Assembly: GCA_963920765.1 (NCBI GenBank)
Contig: OY987246.1
Coordinates: forward strand, 21,533,428-21,597,427
Origin: Ulota crispa
Taxonomy: Eukaryota; Streptophyta; Bryopsida; Orthotrichales; Orthotrichaceae
Reading direction: 5' to 3'
DNA: 64,000 bases
Position numbers and translations under genes: made by a program. The notes below the pieces were generated by a model that was not told the origin of the DNA, made no database searches, and worked only from the letters and a program-made list of their open reading frames with translations. Each line of letters starts with the position of its first letter. The first letter of the stretch is position 1. Positions 49,414 to 57,383 of the stretch are shown here, piece by piece.

Positions 49414-49741
49414 TAGGGGGCTTCAAACATCAACTTTTTTAGGTGAATCACGTTACGATTCACCTTTGTGAATTCACTCTTGAACCTTGCCGAGACTCAC
49501 CGCTGGACTTCACTCCTAACGTGATTCATGTGAGGTGTGAACTTCAGAACCTCATCTTTGTGGCTTCTTGCAGCTCATTCACGTGCGTCCTCAAACCCCA
49601 AAACTTCTCTTGTAGAAATTTCCACAAACTCATGGGTGTCTCAGACTTTGCGCTTGCAAGGGAACGAAAACAATTCACTGGTGCCAGAGATCTTGTGAGG
49701 TGAAAAGTTCGAGGGCCAGATCTCATGTTTGAAGCCCCCTA
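49414..49741. mobile_element. TA-flanked MITE with GC-richer core
   Basis: TAGGGGGCTTCAAACAT at the left, ATGTTTGAAGCCCCCTA at the right. The core is GC-richer than its surroundings and opens with the exact inverted pair AGGTGAATC / GATTCACCT (49441-49465). The core may be captured sequence, but no protein family is recognised in it. Confidence 0.75.
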
Positions 49742-49803
49742 ATGAGTCATGAGGCAACTTTCTAGAGTAAGGCAACCTAATTGTCAAGGCAACCTAAATA
49801 CAA

Positions 49804-50260
49804 TATTTAATGTAGTTACCTTAACCCCTACAAGCAACGATGCTAGAGTGTGAGCGGGGAGCAACAAGCGTTGAGCATTGAGCAATGAGCAGTTGGATTT
49901 GAGTAGTGAAAATTCATGTTGTACTAAAAAATAATATATTTTAGAGCATTATTAAGTGAATTTGGGCCAAAAAATAGTATTGGATAAACTATTAAAATAG
50001 AAAGATTATTAAATAAAATTGGAAGAAGAGAGCTTTTATGAACTCATCCAATGTTCAAATAAGGTCACTAAAGGTAGAAATGGTAGAAACTGTACTTTAC
50101 GTACGTGAAAGGAACTTTGAACTAGATGAACAATAAATTTCAGTCATCCATGATCAAAAACATTCATCCAATCATCTATCCAAGTATCATCCAATGAATG
50201 AGATTATGACGCAGATTTTGGATACAAATTGAATAGGCGTGCTAAAACATGAAATTAAGA
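49804..50260. other. Intergenic plant DNA
   Basis: No gene recognised. Short GAGCATTGAGCAATGAGCA repeats near 49870. Confidence 0.4.
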
Positions 50261-50930
50261 TGACCTCTTTAGCTTCCAAAGAGATTTCAAGCTATGATAT
50301 ACTAACATTTACAAATTCACTTGCACATTACAAACTTCCTCTTTGGAACCAATAAGGTCTCACATAAGCTGCCATGTGAATTGTCAACGGCTAAACAACT
50401 AGATGTATATGCAAAATTTTGAATTTTAGATAGCCTCTTTGGATTTTGAAAAGGCTGTGGGTTATGATAAACTCACATTTACAAATTTGTTGGCACATAT
50501 CAAACCCCCTCTTTGGTTCCAAAGATGTATCAAGGGAGTTGCCATGAGATTTTTCAAAGACTAAAAAGTTGAATTAGTAAATATAGATATGATACAATGA
50601 CAACCTCCACAAACTCAAAGGAGGCTTTAACCATTAAAAACTCATGCTTGCAAATTCTGTGGCACAAAAAAGTCCTTCATTTTTAAATCTAATAGGTCAC
50701 AAAAAGACAAAATTGCAATTTGTAAAAAACAAAAAACTAACAACCTTAAGAACAATGCATATTAAGCCTCCTAAGAATCCCAAAGAAGCTTTGGTCTACA
50801 AGGTAAGTTTGTTTGACTAAGAATATGGTCAATTGATTACTCCAAATGTGCTTTTGGTATTCCTTGACACAAAAACAATGATACATAGCAATAACTATTA
50901 CTACTTATGCACATTAAAAAAACAATTTGA
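50261..50930. repeat. Diverged tandem repeat, period about 170 bp
   Basis: Units begin with GACCTCTTTAGCTTCCAAAG (50261), AGCCTCTTTGGATTTTG (50432), AACCTCCACAAACTCAAAGG (50602) and AGCCTCCTAAGAATCCCAAAG (50765). They share CACATTTACAAATT and TGGCACA blocks. Related in theme to the 180-bp units next to the gap. Confidence 0.6.
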
Positions 50931-51929
50931 AAAACATTATTGATTTGCAACAATTGGTGCTTTGTTTTATATATATGTATATATAATATATACTATATGT
51001 ATAAATATATTATATATTTTGATTTTATGATGTAATTATGCAGTCAAGGACTAAAGGCTCCTTTGCAATCTAAAATGAGAAATCTAATATAGTGAATTTT
51101 TTTTGTCTCCTATTGCAATCTAATATAATTCAATACCATGCAAAATGCTAATTCACTCTATATACAATTATGACCAATTATCCCAATGAACGATAGTCCT
51201 TAATTGTCACTTCCTTAAATCTCTAAAACCCTGCATATGCAAGGACAATTTAGTACCATAGAAATCATGGTTCATTTAAAAAACTCTCTATAGTATTTAT
51301 GGCAATTCTATATGAACAATTTGAAATGCTTAATTGAAATTTGAGCCTTCTACTTTAAATGGCTTTTACAACTCATTACTAAACAACAAAATAGTATCCT
51401 AGAACTCTACTACAAGTTAGATTGATTCCTAGTTCTACTATGCTAAGTTTTCTCAAGCTAAATAATTTGCACACTAAAGGCAACTTGGAACCTAGACAGA
51501 GTTCCAACCACTATTGTTTATGTTGTAGCTTTCTACAACACTCTAAGTTAATAATGTTCACCTTAAAGTCTCCAAATTCAATAAATGTCAAAGAAGCCAA
51601 GCTTGACCTTTGTAGTAATTATTTGAAGAGAATTCTATTTCAACAATTATTATTTTGACAATTACATGCTAAGGTAAATTGTATAGAATCTTAAATAATA
51701 TTGGTTTTCATATGATTTTGCAACACAAAACATTTTTTACCAAGCATGCTCAGAGCAATCTTTCTTGTTTTGCAAAATTGAGTAGTGGCCTCTAGGGATC
51801 AACTCAAAACCTAGATCAGGTATATGGGGGTTCAACTAATTTGTGCTTTGAACAAAGTTCCATTTTCATTGGCTAAACAAGCACTTTATTTATTTATTTT
51901 TTTAATTTATTTTTCATTGAAGTTCTTTT
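50931..51929. other. AT-rich intergenic DNA
   Basis: No gene recognised. TATATGTATATATAATATAT-type microsatellite around 50970-51020. Confidence 0.4.
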
Positions 51930-52390
51930 TTTTGCTTTTTACAAATTTGGTTGGTGTGTTGCAAGACCTTATTCGGAACCCGGGAGCCCTATTTGCGCTT
52001 GGCACAGGTTTTGTAAAGGGCTCTTTGCATTCCAAAGAGCCGTCATTAACAAATTATGTATTATTATTTTTCCCCATTTTTTCTTAAGTTTTTCACCAAT
52101 TTGTTTTGTTTTTTTGATTTTGCGGATTGGTTAGTGTGACTTAGGACCCTCTTTGGAACCCAAGACCCTTGTTTGTGCTTGTGAGAGTTTTGTAAAGGGC
52201 TCTTTGCATTCCAAAGAGCCTTCATTAACAAGTTATGTACTATTTTTTTTCCCATTTTTTCTTAAGTTTTTCACCAATTTTTTTTGTTTTTTATTTATTT
52301 CATGGATTGGTTGGTGTGCCTTAGGACCCTCTTTGGAACCCAAGACCCCTATTTGTGCTTGTCACAGTTTTGTAAAAGAGTCATAAAATT
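51930..52390 (+). repeat. Tandem repeat, period 180 bp, about 2.5 copies
   Basis: CTCTTTGGAACCCAAGACC occurs at 52149 and 52329 and, changed, at 51969. Each full unit also carries the hairpin GGCTCTTTG-CATTC-CAAAGAGCC. Copies 2 and 3 are close to identical, copy 1 more diverged. The array breaks off 150 bp before the assembly gap. Confidence 0.85.
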
Positions 52391-52539
52391 TGTTGAAATT
52401 GCACAATGTATGAAATCTGAAGAATAATTAGTGTTTTTATTAAGAAACTTAGTTATATATGATAAAATCAAGGCTAAAACCAACTTAAATGACCTTTCTA
52501 TAAATAGAAGTGCCAAATTTGTTATTTTGTTGCCAAGTC

Positions 52540-52739
52540 NNNNNNNNNNNNNNNNNNNNNNNNNNNNNNNNNNNNNNNNNNNNNNNNNNNNNNNNNNNNN
52601 NNNNNNNNNNNNNNNNNNNNNNNNNNNNNNNNNNNNNNNNNNNNNNNNNNNNNNNNNNNNNNNNNNNNNNNNNNNNNNNNNNNNNNNNNNNNNNNNNNNN
52701 NNNNNNNNNNNNNNNNNNNNNNNNNNNNNNNNNNNNNNN
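52540..52739. other. Assembly gap, 200 N
   Basis: Exactly 200 unknown bases. Base composition, gene structure and organism change across it. Confidence 0.99.
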
Positions 52740-52880
52740 GGTGATCGTCATCCCGACGTCGAGCCGACCGGCTCGAGCGACAAACACCTCGCCGACGACG
52801 AGCCGGCCAACGGCGAAGACGTGAAGCGACCGAGTTCCTACACCGACCTCGACGCGCTGCCGGATTACGAAGACGACTGA
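52740..52880 (+). CDS. C-terminal end of an unknown acidic bacterial protein (partial)
   Basis: The reading frame leaving the gap ends with TGA at 52878-52880. The visible 46 residues are hydrophilic and acidic (DLDALPDYEDD at the end) with no recognised domain. The start lies in or beyond the gap. Codon choice is GC-rich, as in the genes to the right. A hairpin follows 21 bp later, supporting this as a true gene end. Function unknown. Confidence 0.6.
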   Translation, partial: GDRHPDVEPTGSSDKHLADDEPANGEDVKRPSSYTDLDALPDYEDD

Positions 52881-52901
52881 GCCCGACGCGGCGTGGGTCC
52901 C

Positions 52902-52937
52902 CCGACGGCCGGTCCGCAACCGCGGGCCGGCCGTCGG
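52902..52937 (+). terminator. GC-rich terminator-like hairpin
   Basis: CCGACGGCCGGTCCGC (52902-52917), loop AACC, GCGGGCCGGCCGTCGG (52922-52937): 16 pairs with one G-T. Only a weak T stretch follows (TCGTTAT), so it may be a partial intrinsic terminator for the gene ending at 52880. Confidence 0.65.
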
Positions 52938-53109
52938 TCGTTATCCCGCTCGCACCGGCAGGCCGTGAACATTGCTTGTGACCCGCCGATCCCGGATAAA
53001 TGAATCGGCAGAGTGAGAGGTCGACAGACGCTCGACGACAACGACATTTCGCAGGTTGCGGGCGTGACAGAAGACGACATTTCCGGGCGACGCCCGGTCG
53101 GAGGGTGCG

Positions 53110-54793
53110 ATGGCAGGATTGCGGACACGGTGCGTGGGTTTGGCGATCGCGGCGGGCATTGGCGGCGTCGAACACGCGCCTCATCGCCCAGCCGACGGAC
53201 ATGCCGCGGCTCGTCCACGAGAACGGCCGGCACGCGCTGCTCGTCGACGGCAAGCCCTTCCTGATGCTCGGCGCGCAGGTCCACAATTCCAGCGCCTGGC
53301 CGGACCTGTTGCCGCAGGTCTGGCCGGCGATGGCGGCGATGCACGTCAACACCGTCGAGATCCCGGTCTACTGGGAGCAGTTCGAAGCCCGACCCGGCGT
53401 CTTCGACCCCGCCGTGGTCGACACGCTGCTGACCCAGGCCCGCGAACACGACGTCCGGCTGGTGCTGCTGTGGTTCGGCACGTGGAAGAACGGCAGCAAC
53501 CACTACACGCCGGCGTGGATGAAGCTCGCGCCCGAGACCTACCCCAACGCGACGAACGCGAAGGGCCAGTTCATCGACTCGCCGTCGGCCGTCGTCGACG
53601 CCACCCTGCAGGCCGACAGCCGGGCGTTCGCCGCGCTGATGACGCACCTGAAGGAGGCCGACCCGCACGCACACCGTGATCATGGTGCAGGTCGAGAACG
53701 AGCCGGGCATGTGGGGCAGCGTCCGCGACCACTCGCCCGCCGCGCAGAAGCTCTTCGACGCCGCCGTGCCGAAGGAGGCGCTGGCGGCGATGAATAAGGC
53801 CGACTCCGCACCGGGCGCCACGTGGTCGGCCGCGTTCGGCCGCGACGCCGACGAGTACTTCCAGGTCTGGTGCACCGCCCGCTTCATCGGCCAGGTGGCG
53901 GCCGCGGGCAAGGCCGTCTACCCCGCTGCCGATGTACACCAATGCCTCGCTGCGCAACGTCCTGAACCCCGGCTACCCGCCGCGCTACCAGGTCGGCGGG
54001 ACCAACGACAACGTGATCAAGCTCTGGCAGGCGGCCGCCCCGGCCATCGACGTGCAGGCCCCGGACATCTACGCCCGCGACCAGGCGCACTTCGAGGCCT
54101 ACTTCGACGCGTTCTCGAAAGAGGGCAACCCGCTTTTCGTGCCCGAAACCGGCGGCCAGGGCGTGTCGGCCCGCTTCTTTTACGCCGCCCTCGGCCACGG
54201 CGCGATCGGCTACTCGCCCTTCGGCATGGACGACACCCGCCCGGCCGTCTCCGCCGACTCGGCCCGCTACGACCGCTACGCCCCCTGGGCCGAGAACTAC
54301 GCCGCCGTCGCGCCGATGGCGCGGGAGATCGCCGCGTGGAACTTCGCCGGCAAGCTGCAGGCGGCCGTCGAAAACGACCAGCCGAAATCCAACGGGCGAT
54401 GCCGGCGACAACGGCGACACTGCCGTCGAGGGCGAACCCGGGCCCGACCACGTCTTCCACTTCGGCGACTGGGACGTCCGGGCGTTCTTCGGCTGGGGCT
54501 TCGCACGCACCCGCCCGACCACCGCCCCCGCGGGCGCGGGCCACCTCGGCCGGGTCTTAGTCGTCGACCTGGGCGCGGGCCAGTTCCTGTTGGCCGGCCA
54601 GCACACCAGGATCGACCTGCGTCCCGCCGGCGCCAAAGCCGGAAAGCCGTGGCAGTACTTGAAGGTCGAGGAGGGCCATTACGACAACGGCACCTTCGTC
54701 GTCCGCCGCATCCTGAACGGCGACGAGACCGACTGGGGCATCACCCTCGACGGCGGTGCGAACGCCATCCGCGTGTCGGGCTACACGCGGTAA
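53110..54793 (+). pseudogene. Secreted glycoside hydrolase, beta-galactosidase-like (GH35/DUF5597 type), four frameshifts
   Basis: Probably a periplasmic or outer-surface glycosidase that removes galactose from plant or algal polysaccharides. ATG 53110 follows GGAGGG by five bases and opens a signal-peptide-like stretch (MAGLRTRCVGLAIAA). The reading then needs four frame changes, near 53155, 53660, 53925 and 54395, to give one protein of about 560 residues. Family signs: NTVEIPVYWEQFE and LVLLWFGTWKNG in the N-terminal barrel, the acid/base motif QVENEPG (about 53689-53709), the likely nucleophile in FVPETGGQG (about 54139), and a C-terminal DUF5597-like end (GQFLLAGQH, YLKVEEGHYDNG). Every break is explained by one extra base, so sequencing error is likelier than true decay; type is given as pseudogene because the sequence as supplied is broken. 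Confidence 0.75.
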
Positions 54794-54823
54794 CGTCGCG
54801 GGCCAGTCGTCGAAACCGGGAAG

Positions 54824-54908
54824 CGGAGAGGACAGGATTCGAACCTGCGTTGCATTGCTGCAAACAGCATTTCCAGTGCTGCGCCTTCAACCACTCGGCC
54901 ACCTCTCC
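54824..54908 (-). tRNA. tRNA-Ser (GGA)
   Basis: On the minus strand the gene starts GGAGAGGTGGCCGAGTGG and ends CCTCTCC plus discriminator G. Anticodon stem-loop CAGCA-CTGGAAA-TGCTG gives anticodon GGA. A long variable arm and the T arm GCAGG-TTCGAAT-CCTGT are present, as for class II tRNA-Ser. CCA is not encoded. It lies tail-to-tail with the hydrolase gene, 30 bp away. Confidence 0.95.
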
Positions 54909-55069
54909 GGCGAGCGGGGCGGCAGCTTAACAGGTTCGCGAAGGCCTCACAACGAACGTCCGGCCGACCACCGGCGGCCTCAAGATCGTGGGCGGCCCGG
55001 CGCCACGAAGGCGGCGTAAATCGCAGTGCGACGGCACTGCCAGCGGCGCACGGCGGGCGGCGTCGTCGG

Positions 55070-55098
55070 TTGACAGACGTAGCCGTTTTTGACACACT
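55070..55098 (+). promoter_or_regulatory. Candidate promoter of tRNA-Tyr
   Basis: TTGACA (55070-55075), 17 bases, then CACACT (55093-55098), about 30 bp before the tRNA start. The -35 box is perfect, the -10 box weak. Confidence 0.4.
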
Positions 55099-55129
55099 CC
55101 CCCGCCCGTCACCACGAGCGACGGCGACC

Positions 55130-55211
55130 GGGAGTGTACCGAAGTGGTCAAACGGGGCAGACTGTAAATCTGCTGGCTCTGCCTTCACAGGTTCGAATCC
55201 TGTCGCTCCCA
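55130..55211 (+). tRNA. tRNA-Tyr (GTA)
   Basis: Starts GGGAGTGTACCGAAGTGG, anticodon stem-loop GCAGA-CTGTAAA-TCTGC (anticodon GTA), long variable arm (TGGCTCTGCCTTCA), T arm ACAGG-TTCGAAT-CCTGT, acceptor end GCTCCC with discriminator A. CCA is not encoded. It is the likely attachment site of the integrase-bearing element that begins downstream, since tyrosine recombinases often use tRNA 3' ends. Confidence 0.96.
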
Positions 55212-55218
55212 CTCTTTG

Positions 55219-55247
55219 AAAAAGCCCCTGTTTTCAGGGGCTTTTTT
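55219..55247 (+). terminator. Intrinsic terminator after tRNA-Tyr
   Basis: AAAAAGCCCCTG-TTTT-CAGGGGCTTTTTT directly behind the tRNA: six GC-rich pairs extended by A-T pairs, then a T run. Confidence 0.93.
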
Positions 55248-55332
55248 CGTTTTCAGCACCTGCTCGTCCTCCGACCCCAGCGACGATCCGTCATGAAAAA
55301 TGGTGCGCGTGGTGCGCTGATACATAGGTGGA

Positions 55333-55353
55333 GTACCGGACTCCGTACCGGAC
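55333..55353. repeat. Direct repeats GTACCGGAC x2 near the probable attachment site
   Basis: GTACCGGAC at 55333-55341 and 55345-55353, three bases apart; GGTGCGC is also doubled just upstream at about 55300. Short direct repeats between a tRNA attachment site and an integrase gene may be arm-type integrase or excisionase sites. Inference only. Confidence 0.35.
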
Positions 55354-55400
55354 ATTGTTCGGGTTTAATTCGCGTCATGCTGGAATCGTGAAGCAGCGTG

Positions 55401-55434
55401 GAAAAACAAGAGGCCCGCATCCTCGATGCGGGCC
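55401..55434 (-). terminator. Intrinsic terminator of the integrase transcript
   Basis: On the minus strand GGCCCGCATC-GAG-GATGCGGGCC is followed by TCTTGTTTTT. It lies 32 bp past the stop of the small gene at 55466 and closes the minus-strand gene group. Confidence 0.9.
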
Positions 55435-55465
55435 ATGAGGCAATCAGGTCTGCCGCCGGCGCAGT

Positions 55466-55774
55466 TCAGAATGGCTCATTTGGCTCATCGGGCCAGACGA
55501 AGTTCCGGTCCTTGTCCGCTGCGAAATGGCTGTCCAGAACCTTCTGGGCGAACGTGTCGTCGTACGTGGCAAGGGTGTGCAGAATTTTGGTCACGAGTTT
55601 CTTTCCCATCGCTCGTGGCATCGCCCACGGGAACACCTCCCCGGTACGTGAGTTTGCCACCATGATGGTCAATGCTGGCCTTCCGTTCGCTGTGTCGAAA
55701 TTGCCGAGAGAGACATCCAGCAGTTCAATTTCGTCGGCGCGGTATACCGGCCGTTTCTCTTTTCTTCGCTTCAT
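55466..55774 (-). CDS. Small protein of unknown function next to the integrase
   Basis: Not a family I recognise. It encodes about 102 residues, charged at the start (MKRRKEKRPVYRADEI), with a middle reading PALTIMVANSRTGEVFPWAM and a polar C-terminus. ATG 55774 is preferred because AGGAG lies six bases before it; the ATG two codons upstream touches the AGGAG. It starts 19 bp after the integrase stop and is followed by a strong terminator, so it is the last gene of the xis-int transcript. A role in regulating integration is possible from position only. Confidence 0.75.
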   Translation of the reverse strand: MKRRKEKRPVYRADEIELLDVSLGNFDTANGRPALTIMVANSRTGEVFPWAMPRAMGKKLVTKILHTLATYDDTFAQKVLDSHFAADKDRNFVWPDEPNEPF

Positions 55775-55792
55775 CGTCATCTCCTAAAAGGG

Positions 55793-57007
55793 TTAAGAAC
55801 CAGTGGCAAGCAGATCAGGCCCGTTATCGAGCCAGTCGAACTCATCGATCCGCAGATTGCGGCTGTAGTTGTTGAGCATCGAAATGGATTTCAGCCGGGC
55901 GAGAATCTGAACGCGCTTCGGCCGGAGGCCACGAACATCGAGCCACCACGTGATTGCGGTGCAGCGGAAAGTGTGGAAGTCCACGATCTCCCCGCCGGGC
56001 AGCCGCCAAAGGATGCCGGCACCGTCCAGATCGCGACGAAGCATGTCCACAATCGATCCGCACGTGCTCGGAAACGGAAAAATGCGATCGTCGGCTTCCA
56101 GATCGGCGACGTACTTCTTCAGGGCATCGGCCAGATCGCGAGGGATCGGCACCTCGCCCCTCGACTTGTTTTTGTTATGACGCGGCTTCAGCCCGATGAC
56201 CGGAGGCGTTTCATCAAGGTACAGGTTCCACTTCCGCAGCTTACCGAGTTCGCCTTCGCGGTAGCCTGTCTGCACGGCCGTCCAATAGATGAGTTTCCGG
56301 TCGGCGGCATTCCATCGAGCCTTCTGCATCTTGTACCGCTCGAACGTGTCCATGTACGCCATCAGCTTCTGGAACTGGGCGACGGTGAGCGGCTCGCGTT
56401 CGTATTCGGGATTCGAATACTGGCCGGGCAGCTTCAAGTTCTCCAACGGGTTGTCGCATTTCAGTTTCGCCGCGAGCCAGTCAGCAAAGTCTTTCGCGGC
56501 GATGCCATAGCTACGTCGCGTGGACGTGCTCAGCGGCTTAGGTTCTTTGTGACCTTCCGTAAGAAAGCTGTTGATGGTTTGAGTGATGGCATCAGCGTCA
56601 AGGTCTTCGATCCGAATGGCCTTAGCCGCCTCAATCAAACGGCGCATCTTGTTGCGCTGCTGTTCGGCATGTCGCGTGGAGTCGGGGTTCCGTCCACGAA
56701 CCGCTTGATACCAAGGCTCCACCCAATCGATCAGAGGCGTGTTCCGAGCGCGGTGACGAGCAGGAATCAACCCAAGGGCAATCAGCTTCTTCGCCAACGT
56801 CTCGTGCATGTTATTGATCCAAGCGGCAAGCTCACCGGGCGGTTGATCGCCGTTGAGCTTGGCGCGGATCAATTGGTCGATGCGATAGCCAAAACGACGG
56901 GTGGTGGCCAGATCACGATCGCCGGCGACCTTCGCCTTGCGACCGTCCCAGTTTCGGAAGCCCAACTCGTATTTAAGGTTGCGGCCAGTGGGGTTGATTA
57001 CGTGCAT
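55793..57007 (-). CDS. Tyrosine recombinase / phage-type integrase
   Basis: Catalyses site-specific DNA strand exchange, most likely integration of this element at the nearby tRNA-Tyr gene. 404 residues: an arm-binding-like N-terminus, a SAM-like core-binding domain (about 90-195) and a catalytic domain (about 205-395). Visible catalytic residues are Arg250 (TGYREGEL), a Lys near 279-281 (HNKNKSRGEV), His345 and Arg348 (DFHTFRCT), and the nucleophile Tyr381 (NNYSR). Where most relatives have LGH before the tyrosine this protein has LAR (369-371), so one usual histidine is Arg. ATG 57007 is three bases past the stop of the upstream HTH gene, showing co-translation. No frameshift. Confidence 0.93.
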   Translation of the reverse strand: MHVINPTGRNLKYELGFRNWDGRKAKVAGDRDLATTRRFGYRIDQLIRAKLNGDQPPGELAAWINNMHETLAKKLIALGLIPARHRARNTPLIDWVEPWYQAVRGRNPDSTRHAEQQRNKMRRLIEAAKAIRIEDLDADAITQTINSFLTEGHKEPKPLSTSTRRSYGIAAKDFADWLAAKLKCDNPLENLKLPGQYSNPEYEREPLTVAQFQKLMAYMDTFERYKMQKARWNAADRKLIYWTAVQTGYREGELGKLRKWNLYLDETPPVIGLKPRHNKNKSRGEVPIPRDLADALKKYVADLEADDRIFPFPSTCGSIVDMLRRDLDGAGILWRLPGGEIVDFHTFRCTAITWWLDVRGLRPKRVQILARLKSISMLNNYSRNLRIDEFDWLDNGPDLLATGS

Positions 57008-57010
57008 AAG

Positions 57011-57199
57011 CTACCTGCCGCCGCGCGAGTGGCGGTTGATGAACAGTTCGAGATCGACTTCACGAATGCGGATGCAAGTCCGCCGGCCGGCGGGCATCAT
57101 CAATGCCCGAGGGCCTACACCATCACGAATCCACCGAGCGAGGGTGGCGTGATGAATACCGAGGGTCTTCGCCGCTTGACGGAGTGTGAGTGCCTTCAC
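57011..57199 (-). CDS. Excisionase-like HTH protein (MerR/HTH_17 type)
   Basis: 62 residues with a winged helix-turn-helix of the kind found in excisionases: LTLRQAAKTLGIHHATLARW, then a short wing with basic residues (GRRTCIRIREVDLELF). It would bind near the attachment site and steer the adjacent integrase to excision, or repress the operon. The start is GTG 57199, because an in-frame stop lies seven codons upstream and no ATG is available. The Shine-Dalgarno (TGGAG) is close. It ends three bases before the integrase ATG. Confidence 0.8.
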   Translation of the reverse strand: MKALTLRQAAKTLGIHHATLARWIRDGVGPRALMMPAGRRTCIRIREVDLELFINRHSRGGR

Positions 57200-57316
57200 A
57201 CTCCAGACGCCACTTCATGCCTACTGTGGTAACTGCTGACGACAGCGGCTAAGAAGGAGTCGAAGCAGGGGGATCACGTCAATTGGTAAAGGCAATATTT
57301 TATCTTTGTCCCATCC

Positions 57317-57348
57317 TTCACCCGCCGGCCGGCCGGCCGGCGGGTGAA
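57317..57348. promoter_or_regulatory. Perfect 32-bp palindrome between recombinase genes
   Basis: TTCACCCGCCGGCCGG followed by its exact complement, without a loop. It lies between the serine recombinase stop (57384) and the HTH gene start (57199). No T run follows on either strand, so it is not a classic terminator. It could be an operator, a recombinase site or a fold that insulates the two transcripts. Confidence 0.6.
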
Positions 57349-57383
57349 GCAAGAAAATTGGAGATTCGGTTTTTTTTCGGGCA

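Larger units (their letters stand above)
47113..49803. mobile_element. MITE K2, split by nested TTAA elements and a second MITE
   Basis: Left GTGCATTTAGGTTGCC (47113) and right GGCAACCTAAAT (to about 49803) match the ends of K1 at 30111-30686. The interior is interrupted at a TTAA by the block 47221-49297, and at a TA by the MITE at 49414-49741. Both sites are empty in K1. Confidence 0.75.

Noticed and set aside
53110..53679. 189-codon Arg/Ala-rich reading over the glycosidase
   Set aside because: Only its first 20 codons (signal peptide) belong to the gene; the rest is out of frame after the first extra base.
55973..57232. 419-codon plus-strand ORF
   Set aside because: Antisense shadow of the tyrosine integrase, whose catalytic motifs are on the minus strand.
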